64,000 nucleotides of DNA from UBA4742 sp963785815 (GCA_963785815.1 CAWAWN010000001.1:372001-436000), one strand, 5' to 3'; shown: positions 11,514 through 20,169, counted from the stretch's first letter. The notes: generated by a model from the sequence alone, not told the origin. Translations and numbers: made by a program.

Positions 11514-12383
11514 CTATCCACCGTGCTGGGAGGGCGAGTGCTGGTAGTAGGACAGCCCCACCAGGTCGGCCAGGTGGGCGTCGTCCTCGCGGAACCGCGC
11601 CACCAGCGCCTCATAGGTGGCCTGATCCAGCGGGTCACCGGTGTCGGCGCTGGTGTGGGGCATGGGCTCGTGGCTCACGACGCCCGGGTCGACCCCGATG
11701 TGGTCGAGCAGCTGGCCGGTCCACCGGCCGGGGTCGGCGTAGAGGTCCTCGCAGCGGTAGACGAACAGCTGGGCCCGGTCCACGTGGGCCAGCCACCGCT
11801 CGAGGTGTTCGCCATAGCGGCTGCGCATGGCGTAGCCGTGCTCCAGGTACGCCGTGCCGCTCACCCCACCGGACAGGTCGACCGCGGCCAGCCGGTCCGG
11901 CTCAGCGTCGAGGGCGTCGGTGAACGAGAGCGTTTCGCGGCCCGTGCGCACGTTCATGGCCCACTGCGAGTAGGCCCGCCGCACCGGGTCGCGCAGCGAG
12001 ACGACCAGGCGGACGCCGGGCAGGTCCCTGCCCACCCGGGCCGGCCCCTCGGGCAGGGCCAGGTAGGCCGGGGTCTTCTCCCCTGCCCGGGCCGGCCGCC
12101 CGGTGCGCCGCTCGTGGGCCTCGATGACCGACCGGCGCTCGAACCAGGAGCGGTACCAGTTCAGCCCCCGGTCGTAGTCCCGATCGAAGTAGTGCATCTC
12201 CACCCGAGGCACCCAGAAGACGTCCGGGTGCGTGCGCAGGAAGCGGCCCATCGAGGTGGTGCCGGCCTTCTGGGCCCCGATGACCAGGAAGTCGGGCAGG
12301 ACCCGGGCCGAGGCGGTGAGCCGGCGCCCCATCCGCCGGCCGGTGGCGACGAGGCCGGTGACGCTGGTCCACTCCTTCGGCAT
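11514..12383 (-). CDS. PAPS-dependent sulfotransferase family protein
   Basis: The 289-residue protein would transfer sulfate from PAPS to an unknown acceptor. The 5'-phosphosulfate loop is DFLVIGAQKAGTTSMGRFL near the N-terminus and the 3'-phosphate site is LVVSLRDPVRRAYSQW around the middle. EKTPAYL between them is also typical of sulfotransferase-fold enzymes. No membrane segment is seen. ATG 12383 places the P-loop about 28 residues in; the longer in-frame extension runs through the end of trpA. It sits alone between a hypothetical gene and the trp genes, with no sulfate-activation genes nearby. Confidence 0.87.
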   Translation of the reverse strand: MPKEWTSVTGLVATGRRMGRRLTASARVLPDFLVIGAQKAGTTSMGRFLRTHPDVFWVPRVEMHYFDRDYDRGLNWYRSWFERRSVIEAHERRTGRPARAGEKTPAYLALPEGPARVGRDLPGVRLVVSLRDPVRRAYSQWAMNVRTGRETLSFTDALDAEPDRLAAVDLSGGVSGTAYLEHGYAMRSRYGEHLERWLAHVDRAQLFVYRCEDLYADPGRWTGQLLDHIGVDPGVVSHEPMPHTSADTGDPLDQATYEALVARFREDDAHLADLVGLSYYQHSPSQHGG

Positions 12384-12445
12384 CGTCTGTTCGACTCTCC
12401 AGCGACGGATCCACGGGTGTGGCGCGCTCCGCGCCCGCGACGATC

Positions 12446-13222
12446 CTAGGTGTCGAGGGCGGCGCGAACCGAGCCGATGAATCGGGCGGCGCCCGCCGGA
12501 CCCTCGCCGTCGAGGAGGCGTCGCACCAGGGCGCTGCCGATCACGACGCCGTCGGCCACCTCGCACACGGCGCGGGCCTGCTCGGCGGTGGACACCCCCA
12601 CGCCCACCAGCACCGGCAGGTCGGTCAGGTCCTTGAGGCGTTGGGCGATGACCAGGGAGGTGGCGGCCAGGTGGTCGCGCTCGCCGGTCACCCCGAGGAG
12701 CCCGACGGCGTACACGAAGCCGCGGGACCGCTGGCACACCCGGGCCAGGCGCTCGTCGGAGGCGGTGGGCGCGGCCAGCAGAACCGTCTCCACCCCACCC
12801 CAGTCGGCGGCGCGGGCCCAGGGCTCGACCTCCTCCAGGGGGAGGTCGGGCAGGATGGCGGCGGCCACGCCGGACTCGGCCAGCGAGGCCGCGAAGCGGC
12901 GCAGGCCCATGCGCGCCGCGATGTTGTAGTAGGTCATGACGGCCAGGGGGACGCCGGCATCGACGTGGCGGAGGGCGGCGAGGACGCTCACCGGGGTGGT
13001 GCCCTGGGCCAACGCCTGCTCGCTGGCCGCCTGGATCACCGGGCCGTCCATGACCGGGTCGCTGAAGGGGATGCCGATCTCGATGGCGTCGGCACCGGCC
13101 TCGGCCACCGCCTCGACCGAGGCCGGCCAGTCCGGCCCCAGCCCGCCGGTCAGGTAGGGCACCAGCAGCTTGCGCCCGCCGGCCCGGGCGGCTCGCAGGG
13201 AGGTCTCCAGCGCCCCCGTCAT
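12446..13222 (-). CDS. trpA: tryptophan synthase alpha chain
   Basis: The 258-residue TIM barrel cleaves indole-glycerol phosphate to indole and glyceraldehyde-3-phosphate. The catalytic Glu48 and Asp59 lie in IEIGIPFSDPVMDGPVIQ. Other family segments are VMTYYNI, GVAAAILPDLPLEEVE, APTASDERL and FVYAVGLLGVTGER. It is translationally coupled to trpB through an ATGA overlap and closes the trpF-trpB-trpA unit. Confidence 0.97.
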   Translation of the reverse strand: MTGALETSLRAARAGGRKLLVPYLTGGLGPDWPASVEAVAEAGADAIEIGIPFSDPVMDGPVIQAASEQALAQGTTPVSVLAALRHVDAGVPLAVMTYYNIAARMGLRRFAASLAESGVAAAILPDLPLEEVEPWARAADWGGVETVLLAAPTASDERLARVCQRSRGFVYAVGLLGVTGERDHLAATSLVIAQRLKDLTDLPVLVGVGVSTAEQARAVCEVADGVVIGSALVRRLLDGEGPAGAARFIGSVRAALDT

Positions 13223-14409
13223 CCCAGGATGTCCATCATCTGGGCCACGTCCTTGTCGCCCCGACCCGACAGGTTCACCAGCACGACCTGGCCGGCCAGT
13301 TCGGCCCGGGCCCGCGACAACCAGGCCAGGGCGTGGGCCGGCTCCAGGGCCGGGATGATGCCCTCGGTGCGCGACAGCAGGGCGAAGGCGTCGATCACCT
13401 CGGCGTCGGTCACGGTCTCGTAGCGGGCCCGACCGATCGAGGCCAGGTAGGAGTGCTCGGGGCCCACGCCCGGGTAGTCGAGCCCGGCCGAGATCGACTC
13501 GGCCTCCAGCACCTGGCCGAACTCGTCCTGCATCAGGTAGGAGCGCATGCCGTGCACCACCCCGGGCACGCCGTGGGTGATGGCGGCCCCGCCGGCGGGC
13601 TCGACGCCGACCAGCCGGGCCGGGGTGTCCATGAAGCCCGAGAAGATGCCCATGGCGTTGGACCCGCCCCCGACGCAGGCGGTCACCACGTCGGGGACGC
13701 CGCCGTCGAGGAGGTTGGCGCACTGGGCTCGGGCCTCGCGCCCGATGACCCGTTGGAGCTCGCGCACCATCCACGGGTACGGGTGCGGCCCCATCACCGA
13801 TCCCAGGCAGTAGTGGGTGCTCTCGACGGTGGCCACCCAGTCGCGCATGGCCTCGTTGACCGCGTCCTTCAGCGTGCGGCTGCCGGAGGTGGCGGGCACC
13901 ACCTCGGCGCCCAGCAACCGCATGCGGAACACGTTGAGGGCCTGGCGGGCCATGTCGATCTCGCCCATGTAGACCACGCACGACATGCCCAGCAGGGCGG
14001 CGGCGGTGGCGGTGGCCACGCCGTGCTGGCCCGCCCCGGTCTCGGCCACCAGGCGCGCCTTGCCCATGCGCCGGGCCAGCAGGGCCTGGCCGAGCACGTT
14101 GTTGATCTTGTGGGAGCCGGTGTGGTTCAGGTCCTCTCGCTTGAGCAGGACCCGGACCCCCAGCTCGGCCGAGAGCCGGTGGCACTCGGTGAGCGGCGAG
14201 GGCCGCCCGGCGTAGTCGCGCAGCAGGTCGTCGAGCTCGGTGGTGAAGGCCGGATCGGCCCAGGCCTCGCGGAAGGAGGCTTCCAGCTCCAGGCAGGCCG
14301 GCATCAGGGTCTCGGGGACGAAGCGCCCGCCGAACTCGCCGAAGCGGCCGTCGGCGGACGGCTCGTCGGCGATCGGTTCGGGCGGCTCGTCACCCGGCGG
14401 AGCGGTCAT
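13219..14409 (-). CDS. trpB: tryptophan synthase beta chain
   Basis: The 396-residue PLP enzyme joins indole and serine. The Schiff-base lysine is Lys101 in LNHTGSHKINN, and the phosphate-binding loop is the CVGGGSNAMGIF segment. GRFGEFGGRFVPETLMPAC marks the mature N-terminus; about 20 extra acidic/Pro residues precede it. The start overlaps the trpF coding end by 20 bp. A GTG-type or internal start nearer GRFGEFGG cannot be excluded, but coupling supports ATG 14409. Confidence 0.97.
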   Translation of the reverse strand: MTAPPGDEPPEPIADEPSADGRFGEFGGRFVPETLMPACLELEASFREAWADPAFTTELDDLLRDYAGRPSPLTECHRLSAELGVRVLLKREDLNHTGSHKINNVLGQALLARRMGKARLVAETGAGQHGVATATAAALLGMSCVVYMGEIDMARQALNVFRMRLLGAEVVPATSGSRTLKDAVNEAMRDWVATVESTHYCLGSVMGPHPYPWMVRELQRVIGREARAQCANLLDGGVPDVVTACVGGGSNAMGIFSGFMDTPARLVGVEPAGGAAITHGVPGVVHGMRSYLMQDEFGQVLEAESISAGLDYPGVGPEHSYLASIGRARYETVTDAEVIDAFALLSRTEGIIPALEPAHALAWLSRARAELAGQVVLVNLSGRGDKDVAQMMDILG

Positions 14410-15133
14410 CTTCCCAGTCGTAGAAGCCGGTCTCGGGGCCGTCGTCGAGGTCGTCGTCGGGCACGCCGACCAGGTCGGACCGGGCCGCCATCGGCGCGTC
14501 CAGGTCGATCGCCTCCTCGCCCAGGTCGAGGCCGGCCTGCTTGGCCGCGTTGACGAAGCGCATGAGCTTGGACACGTCCTTGCGGCCCGGCTCGCGCTCG
14601 ACCCCGCTCGACACGTCCACCCCCCAGGGCCGCACCCGGGCGACGGCCTCGCCCACGTTGTCGGGCGTCAGGCCGCCGGCCAGGATGACCCGCCGGTCGA
14701 GCGGCAGCCCCTCGGCCAGCACCCAGTCGAAGACCTGCCCCGAGCCCGGCGTGGCCGAGTCGATGAGCACCGCGTCGGCGGCCTGGTACTCGTCGATGCG
14801 GTCGAGCATGCGGTCGCCGGCGCTGAAGGCCTGGATGAGGAACTGCACGCGCTGGCGGATCCAGCGACCCTCGGCCGGGGTCTCGTGGCCGTGCAGCTGC
14901 ACGCCGTGCAGGCCGGCGGCGTTGACCATCTCGACCACCCGGCGCGTGGCCTCGTCGCGGAACACCCCGAGCGTCATCACCTCGGGCGGCAGCCGACGGG
15001 TGATGTCGCGCACCTGGCTCACCGGGATCTGGCGGGGGGACGGGGCGAACACGAAGCCGACGGCATCGGCGCCCATGGCCACCGCCAACAAGGCGTCCTC
15101 CTCGTTGGTGATGCCGCAGATCTTCACGAACAC
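14390..15133 (-). CDS. trpF: phosphoribosylanthranilate isomerase with acidic C-terminal tail
   Basis: The TIM-barrel core (about 1-205) begins FVKICGIT with the catalytic Cys6; the general-acid Asp lies in AVLIDSATPGSG, and GGLTPDNVGEAV and GVDVSSGVER form the phosphate site. Normal TrpF ends around residue 205-210. This protein carries about 40 further residues rich in Asp and Glu (VPDDDLDDGPETGFYDWEDD) whose role is unknown; the tail overlaps trpB by 20 bp. A TACGGT -10 box six bases before GTG 15133 suggests trpF has its own leaderless promoter despite following trpC by only 21 bp. Confidence 0.95.
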   Translation of the reverse strand: MFVKICGITNEEDALLAVAMGADAVGFVFAPSPRQIPVSQVRDITRRLPPEVMTLGVFRDEATRRVVEMVNAAGLHGVQLHGHETPAEGRWIRQRVQFLIQAFSAGDRMLDRIDEYQAADAVLIDSATPGSGQVFDWVLAEGLPLDRRVILAGGLTPDNVGEAVARVRPWGVDVSSGVEREPGRKDVSKLMRFVNAAKQAGLDLGEEAIDLDAPMAARSDLVGVPDDDLDDGPETGFYDWEDDRSAG

Positions 15134-15139
15134 CCCGAC

Positions 15140-15145
15140 ACCGTA
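15140..15145 (-). promoter_or_regulatory. -10 box TACGGT for leaderless trpF
   Basis: TACGGT on the minus strand ends six bases before GTG 15133, in the 21-bp gap between trpC and trpF, so trpFBA may be transcribed separately. Confidence 0.5.
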
Positions 15146-15154
15146 CCGGCGCGC

Positions 15155-15937
15155 TCAGCGGGCGTTGCGCAATTCCGCCACCGCCGCGGCCGGGTCGCCG
15201 GCGGTGACCAGCGACTCGCCCACCAGCACGGCGTGGTACCCGGCCCGGCGCAGGGCAGCGGCGTCGACGGCGCCCCGGACGCCCGACTCGGCCACCCGGA
15301 CCGCCCCCGCCGGCATGGCCGAGGCCAGCCGGACGGCGCGCTCGGCGTCCACCTCGAAGGTGACCAGATCGCGCTGGTTCACGCCGATCACGTCGGCGCC
15401 GACGCCCACCGCCCGGTCGAGCTCGGCCTCGTCGTGGATCTCGACGAGCACGTCGAGGCCGACCTGGCGTCCCAGGGCCGAGAAGTCGGCCAGCTCGGCG
15501 TCGTCCAGGGCGGCGGCGATGAGCAGCACGGCGTCGGCCCCGAGGAGGCGGGCGTCGACCACGTCGAGGGCCGACACGGTGAAGTCCTTGCGAAGCACCG
15601 CCAGCCCCGAGGCCTGGCGGGCGGCCACCAGGTCGCCGGGCTGGGCCCCGAAGAAGGCCGCGTCGGTCAGCACCGACAGGCAGGCCGCCCCGCCCCGGCG
15701 GTAGGCCGAGGCCAGCGCCGCAGGGTCGAGCTCGGGGGCCAGGTCGCCCTTGGACGGCGAGCGGCGCTTGACCTCGGCGATGACGCCCAGGCCGTCGACC
15801 GCGGCTGCGACCAGCGCGTCGCGCCAACCCCGGGCCGGATCGAGCGAGCCGACCTGGTCGATCAGGGCGTCGAGCGAGCGCCGATCTTGCGCGGTCGCGG
15901 CCCGATGGGCGTCGAGGATGTGGTCGAGGTAGGTCAG
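15155..15937 (-). CDS. trpC: indole-3-glycerol phosphate synthase, probable CTG start
   Basis: The 260-residue barrel contains the IGPS signatures GVIAEVKRRSPSKGDLAP, FFGAQPGDL, VLRKDFTVSALDVVDAR, IGVNQRDLVTFEVD and VAESGVRG. Homologues begin (M)xTYLDxIL, which here is LTYLDHIL, and its first codon is CTG at 15937. No ATG, GTG or TTG occurs in frame between this point and the conserved sequence. The CTG overlaps the stop of the preceding monooxygenase gene (CTGA), mirroring the ATGA/GTGA overlaps elsewhere, so coupling could allow this weak start. The longer upstream frame is non-conserved and lies inside the neighbour. Confidence 0.9.
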   Translation of the reverse strand: MTYLDHILDAHRAATAQDRRSLDALIDQVGSLDPARGWRDALVAAAVDGLGVIAEVKRRSPSKGDLAPELDPAALASAYRRGGAACLSVLTDAAFFGAQPGDLVAARQASGLAVLRKDFTVSALDVVDARLLGADAVLLIAAALDDAELADFSALGRQVGLDVLVEIHDEAELDRAVGVGADVIGVNQRDLVTFEVDAERAVRLASAMPAGAVRVAESGVRGAVDAAALRRAGYHAVLVGESLVTAGDPAAAVAELRNAR

Positions 15938-16248
15938 TGAGCCAGGCCCTTGCCGGCGTGGGCGGTGGTGGACGACATGGCCGCGGCGTCGCCGCCCAGG
16001 AACGGGCCGATCTCGGTGATCAGCGTCGCCATGGCCGGGCTCGACGAGTGGGCGGCCAGCGCGTCCTTGTCGGCGTACATCTCGAAGATCCACACCACGT
16101 CCTCGTCGGCGTCGTCGAGGTGGATGGAGTACACCTCGGTGCCGGGCTCCTCGGCCACCGCGGCCAGCATCCGGTCGAAGGCGGCCACCACCTGGTCGCG
16201 CTGGCCGGGCTGGGCGGTGAGCTTCACGAACATGCTGGGCTTGGACAT
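15934..16248 (-). CDS. antibiotic biosynthesis monooxygenase (ABM) domain protein
   Basis: The 104-residue protein is a ferredoxin-like ABM-fold domain (SMFVKLTAQPGQRDQVVAAF, EPGTEVYSIHLDDADEDVVW, FEMYADKDALAAHSSSPAM). Members include quinol/quinone-acting monooxygenases and small stress proteins; the exact role is unknown. A TAGGGT -10 box seven bases upstream marks a leaderless start. Its stop overlaps trpC's proposed CTG start, making it the first gene of a two-gene unit with trpC. Confidence 0.82.
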   Translation of the reverse strand: MSKPSMFVKLTAQPGQRDQVVAAFDRMLAAVAEEPGTEVYSIHLDDADEDVVWIFEMYADKDALAAHSSSPAMATLITEIGPFLGGDAAAMSSTTAHAGKGLAH

Positions 16249-16255
16249 GGGCCGC

Positions 16256-16261
16256 ACCCTA
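16256..16261 (-). promoter_or_regulatory. -10 box TAGGGT for leaderless ABM-trpC unit
   Basis: TAGGGT on the minus strand ends seven bases before ATG 16248. Confidence 0.5.
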
Positions 16262-16277
16262 TCCGGGCGCCCCAGGG

Positions 16278-16814
16278 TCAGTCGCGCTCGCTGTCGAGGC
16301 TGCGCAGCACGGCCAGGGCCGGCGCCAGCACGAAGGTGAGCCCGGACAACACCAGGCAGACCACCCCGACGGCCAGCAGCGGGCCGAAGCCGGCCACCAG
16401 GCCGGCCGACAGGCAGAACACGGCGCCGACGAGCAGGCCGGCCGGGGCCAGCTGCACCAGCCGGGGCAACCGGGCGCCACGCCCCACCGGGGCGTCGTCG
16501 AGCAGCGCGGCGTAGTCGGTGTCGTCGTCGTCGTAGGGCACGAACACGGCCTCGGGCTCGGGCTGGGTCGCGGCGGCGCGTCCCGGTGGTCCCAGACCCA
16601 GCGCCTCGTCGTAGCGCCGACGCGCCTCGGGATCGCCGAGCACGGCCCAGGCCTGGTTGAGGCGGCGGATCTCGGCCTCGTTGGCCGCCCGGGTGGCGCG
16701 GTCGGCATGGGCGTGGAAGTCGGGGTGACTGCGGCGGGCCAGCCGGACGTAGGCCTGGCGGATCTCGCGCGACGAGGCGTCCACGCCCACCCCCAGCTGG
16801 TCGTAGTGGGTCAC
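16278..16814 (-). CDS. J-domain membrane protein
   Basis: The 178-residue protein has an N-terminal J domain (HYDQLGVGVDASSREIRQAY) with the HPD motif at about 30-32 and the helix RLNQAWAVLGDPEARRRYD. An acidic linker follows (about 85-108), then two hydrophobic segments (about 118-142 and 145-170). It lacks the Gly/Phe and Cys-rich domains of DnaJ, so it is probably a membrane-anchored DnaK co-chaperone. GTG 16814 is preceded by a TACCAT -10 box at a seven-base distance. Confidence 0.83.
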   Translation of the reverse strand: MTHYDQLGVGVDASSREIRQAYVRLARRSHPDFHAHADRATRAANEAEIRRLNQAWAVLGDPEARRRYDEALGLGPPGRAAATQPEPEAVFVPYDDDDTDYAALLDDAPVGRGARLPRLVQLAPAGLLVGAVFCLSAGLVAGFGPLLAVGVVCLVLSGLTFVLAPALAVLRSLDSERD

Positions 16815-16821
16815 CCCGTCG

Positions 16822-16827
16822 ATGGTA
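16822..16827 (-). promoter_or_regulatory. -10 box TACCAT for leaderless J-domain gene
   Basis: TACCAT on the minus strand ends seven bases before GTG 16814. Confidence 0.5.
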
Positions 16828-16891
16828 GGACGACCCGCGCCGACGCGGCCCTTTCCGGCCGTCACCCCCGAGGCCGGTCCGGGATGGGAGC

Positions 16892-17584
16892 ATGGGCGCC
16901 ACCATGAACGCTGATCCCCCACCGGTGGTCCTGATCGAGGACGACCCCAACATCGCCGACCTGGTCGACCTCTACCTGCGCAACGACGGCTACCGCGTCT
17001 ACCAGGCGTCGTCGGGCGAGGCCGGCCTGGACCTGGTCCGCGATCGCAACCCGAAGCTGGTCATCCTCGACGTCGGCCTGGCCGGCGAGCTGGACGGCCT
17101 GGCCGTGTGCCGTCAGCTGCGGGCCAAGGGCGACATCCCGATCATCATGCTCACCGCCCGCGACGGCGAGATCGACCGCGTGCTCGGCCTGGAGATGGGG
17201 GCCGACGACTACGTGACCAAGCCCTTCTCGCCGCGCGAGCTGGTGGCCCGGGTGAAGGCCATCCTGCGCCGGGCCGACGGTCCCGCCCGCGACGCCCCCC
17301 AGGTGCTGCGGGTCGGTCCCGTCGAGGTCGACCTGGGACGGCGCGAGGCCCGCCTGGATGGCGCGGTGGTGGCGCTGGCCGCCCGCGAGTTCGACCTGCT
17401 GGCCTACCTGGCCGAGAACCAGGGCCTGGCCCTCAGCCGTCGCCAGCTGCTCGACGGCGTCTGGGGGGTCGACTGGGTGGGCGACGAGCGCACGGTCGAC
17501 GTCCACGTGCGTCAGCTGCGCAAGAAGCTGGGCGACGGCTTCGGGCTGTCGACCGTGTGGGGCGTGGGCTACCGCCTCGACTGA
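16892..17584 (+). CDS. OmpR/PhoB-type response regulator
   Basis: The product (230 aa; 226 aa if ATG 16904 is used) has a receiver domain: acidic pocket IEDDPN, phospho-acceptor Asp in KLVILDVGLAG (residue 60 from the first ATG), LTARDG, and the conserved Lys in DDYVTKPFSPREL. A winged-helix output domain of the OmpR type follows (LAAREFDLLAYLAENQ, GDERTVDVHVRQLRKKLG, TVWGVGYRLD). The next gene is a histidine kinase on the same strand 65 bp on. Neither candidate start has a clear -10 box at leaderless distance. Confidence 0.93.
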   Translation: MGATMNADPPPVVLIEDDPNIADLVDLYLRNDGYRVYQASSGEAGLDLVRDRNPKLVILDVGLAGELDGLAVCRQLRAKGDIPIIMLTARDGEIDRVLGLEMGADDYVTKPFSPRELVARVKAILRRADGPARDAPQVLRVGPVEVDLGRREARLDGAVVALAAREFDLLAYLAENQGLALSRRQLLDGVWGVDWVGDERTVDVHVRQLRKKLGDGFGLSTVWGVGYRLD

Positions 17585-17649
17585 ACTGGCCCTCTGGTCA
17601 GCAGGGCGGGGATCACGAAAAGCTCACATCTGCAGGTCAGACTGGAGCC

Positions 17650-19329
17650 ATGAGACGTCGCATCACGTTCGCCATCCTGGGCACGGTGGCCGCGGCGCTG
17701 ATCTTCGCCGGGCTGGGGACCCTGGCGCTCAACCGGGTCGGGGCCCGCGACACGGCGGCCAAGGACATCCGACAGCAAGCCGAGGCCACGTCGGCCATCC
17801 TGAACCTCCAGCTGCGGGGCACGGCCCGCCAGAAGGTGGTGCAGCTCCGCAACTCCCTCAACCTGAAGGACGTCGAGCTGGTCATCCTCGACGAGCAGAA
17901 CCAGCCGCGCACCGATCTGGGTGATCCCATCCCGGCCGGCGTGGTGCTCACCCCGGCCGACTACGCCGCCCTGCGGGACGGCCAGATCGTGACCGGCTCG
18001 CGCCCCACCGAGGTGTGGGCAGCGGTGCCCCTCAGCAGCGCCAGCAACGCCAACGCCAAGTTCCTGGGCGTCCTCGTCCTGACCCGCAACACCGCGCAAC
18101 CCCTGGGCAGCGGGGTGGGCTGGTTCATCCTGGCATCGGTGGCCACACTGGTGCTCGGCGCCATCATCGCCGCCCGCCTCAGCCGCCGCCTGACCAAGCC
18201 GTTGACCGACGCCACCACCGCCACCGCCCGCATCGCCGACGGCGATCTGGCGGTGCGCGTCCCCGAGCACCACGTGGGTTCGACCGACGAGCTCGACGCC
18301 CTGGCCCGGTCCATCAACGAGATGGCCGACTCGCTCGAGCGCTCCCGGGGGCTGGAGCGCCAGTTCCTGCTGTCGGTGTCCCACGACCTGCGCACCCCGC
18401 TCACCTCCATCCGCGGCTACGCCGAGGCCATCGCCGACGGCGCCACCCCCGACGCCCAGCAGGCCGCCGGCGTGATCCTGGCCGAGTCCCGACGCCTGGA
18501 GCGACTGGTGCGCGACCTGCTCGACCTGGCCAAGCTGGAGGGTCGCCAGTTCTCCCTGCACCTGACGTCGGCCGACGTGGCCGAGCTGATGGTGGACTCG
18601 GTGGACGGCTTCCGCCGCGAGGTGGAGGGGGCCGGCCTGGTCCTGCGCCTGTCGCGCCCGTCCGCGCCGGTGTGGGCGTTGGCCGACCGCGATCGCCTGG
18701 CCCAGGTGGTGGCCAACCTCATCGAGAACGCGGTGAAGTACGCGACCGGCGAGATCTCGGTGACGGTGGTGGCCGATCCGGCCGGCCCACGCCTGGAGGT
18801 GGCCGACGACGGGCCCGGCATCTCCGCCCCCGACCTGCCCCACGTGTTCGAGCGGCTCTACGTGGCCGGCCACCAACCTCAGCGCAAGGAGATCGGCTCG
18901 GGGCTCGGCCTCGCCATCGCCCGCGAGCTGACCGAGGCCATGGGCGGCACCATCCGGGCCGAGGCCAACCCGACCGGCGGCACCCGCATGGTCATCACCT
19001 TGCGGCCGGCGGCGGCTCCGACGCCAGCCCCGCCGACCCCACCCGCCCGATCGGCCTCGCCGGCCTCGCCGGCCGCAGGGGCGCGCCGGCTCCTGACCCC
19101 GGCCGGATCCCGGCCCCACCGCCTCGCTACGAGCCCAGGACCTGACGGGCTCGCGCCGACACCGCCCCGCTCAGCCGGGCTCGGCCCCCACCAGCGGGAG
19201 CGCCCGGATCTGCGCCGGCCACGTCGCCCCCGCCCCCGTGCGGAGCTGAGCTTCGGCGGGCGGGGCCACCTTGCGGGCGACGAAGCCGAGCGCCACCACG
19301 GTGCCGAGACCGGGTTCGACCCCGGGTGA
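17650..19329 (+). CDS. sensor histidine kinase
   Basis: The 559-residue kinase has TM segments at about 6-27 and 155-177 flanking an extracytoplasmic sensor region, a HAMP domain (about 178-232), and a HisKA domain with phospho-acceptor His245 in LSVSHDLRTPLTSIRGYAEA. The ATPase domain shows NLIENAVKYA, VADDGPGI and GSGLGLAIARELTEAMGG. It probably phosphorylates the upstream regulator; the signal is unknown. GGAG lies just before the ATG. The catalytic domain ends near 18990-19020; the last ~100 residues are Pro/Ala/Arg-rich and overlap the opposing ygfZ by 159 bp. A one-base shift there would stop translation at 19145. Confidence 0.92.
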   Translation: MRRRITFAILGTVAAALIFAGLGTLALNRVGARDTAAKDIRQQAEATSAILNLQLRGTARQKVVQLRNSLNLKDVELVILDEQNQPRTDLGDPIPAGVVLTPADYAALRDGQIVTGSRPTEVWAAVPLSSASNANAKFLGVLVLTRNTAQPLGSGVGWFILASVATLVLGAIIAARLSRRLTKPLTDATTATARIADGDLAVRVPEHHVGSTDELDALARSINEMADSLERSRGLERQFLLSVSHDLRTPLTSIRGYAEAIADGATPDAQQAAGVILAESRRLERLVRDLLDLAKLEGRQFSLHLTSADVAELMVDSVDGFRREVEGAGLVLRLSRPSAPVWALADRDRLAQVVANLIENAVKYATGEISVTVVADPAGPRLEVADDGPGISAPDLPHVFERLYVAGHQPQRKEIGSGLGLAIARELTEAMGGTIRAEANPTGGTRMVITLRPAAAPTPAPPTPPARSASPASPAAGARRLLTPAGSRPHRLATSPGPDGLAPTPPRSAGLGPHQRERPDLRRPRRPRPRAELSFGGRGHLAGDEAERHHGAETGFDPG

Positions 19330-20154
19330 ACGGGCCGCGCTGGTCACCGAGCCCACGACGTCGCCGTCCATCACCACCTCGGCGCCGACGAGCTCGTCGG
19401 GGGCCACCGAGGCGGGCCCGTCGACCACGAGGCCGCGCAGGTGGCGGGGGACGTTCCCGCCCCGCGAATCGATGCGGGCCACCAGCTCCTGACCGGTGTA
19501 GCACCCCTTGGTGAAGCTGACCGACGCCCCGATCAGCCACTGCCCCAGCTCGGCCGGTATGACGTCCGCGACCAGCTCGGCGCCCATCTTGGGCACCCCC
19601 GCCTCGATGCGCACCGCCTCGTACGCCTCGATCGGGATGACCACGTCGGGTCGTGGCGGGTCGTCGCGCTTGCAGAGGTGGTCCCATCCCGCGGCGCCGG
19701 GCCAGGGCTGGGGGAAGTCGTCGCTGCCCTCGAACGGCGGCGGCGGGCAGGCGCCGGCCGAACGGTCGACGGCCCAGCAACGCCAGCTGTCCATGGCCTC
19801 GCCCTCGATCTCCACCGCGGCCCGCAACTTGAAGCGGGCCAGCCGCGCCGCCACCGCCGCGCCCTGTCCCCGATCGACGTCGACCAGGAAGGCCCCGGGT
19901 CGGGCATGGCGCGTCACCCTGATCCAGGAGCCGAGCTTCCCGGTGGGCTCGAGCAGCAACGACCAGGTCGACGTCATCGACGTGAGCGTCGAGAGGTCCT
20001 GGCTGAGCTGACCCTGCAGATAGCTCTCGGCCTCGTCGCCGGTGACCATCAGGAAGTCGCGGGGCACCTCTGCCGCGGTCACGCCCTCCCCGGCGCGGTT
20101 CGCTCCAGTCCGCAGGGCCAGATAGCCCTCGTCCAGGCTCAAGATCCTGCTCAT
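19171..20154 (-). CDS. ygfZ: YgfZ/GcvT-like folate-binding protein
   Basis: The 327-residue protein carries the YgfZ signature KGCYTGQELVARI near 240 and the N-terminal VTGDEAESYLQGQLSQDL. YgfZ proteins bind tetrahydrofolate and help iron-sulfur enzymes, including tRNA methylthiolation. ATG 20154 is chosen because GGGAGG lies nine bases upstream and homologues start close to this point; in-frame starts at 20163 and 20217 exist, but the latter lies inside an intergenic repeat element. It follows trpE on the same strand, separated by 85 bp that hold that element. Confidence 0.88.
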   Translation of the reverse strand: MSRILSLDEGYLALRTGANRAGEGVTAAEVPRDFLMVTGDEAESYLQGQLSQDLSTLTSMTSTWSLLLEPTGKLGSWIRVTRHARPGAFLVDVDRGQGAAVAARLARFKLRAAVEIEGEAMDSWRCWAVDRSAGACPPPPFEGSDDFPQPWPGAAGWDHLCKRDDPPRPDVVIPIEAYEAVRIEAGVPKMGAELVADVIPAELGQWLIGASVSFTKGCYTGQELVARIDSRGGNVPRHLRGLVVDGPASVAPDELVGAEVVMDGDVVGSVTSAARSPGVEPGLGTVVALGFVARKVAPPAEAQLRTGAGATWPAQIRALPLVGAEPG

Positions 20155-20169
20155 CCGAACCATCCTCCC

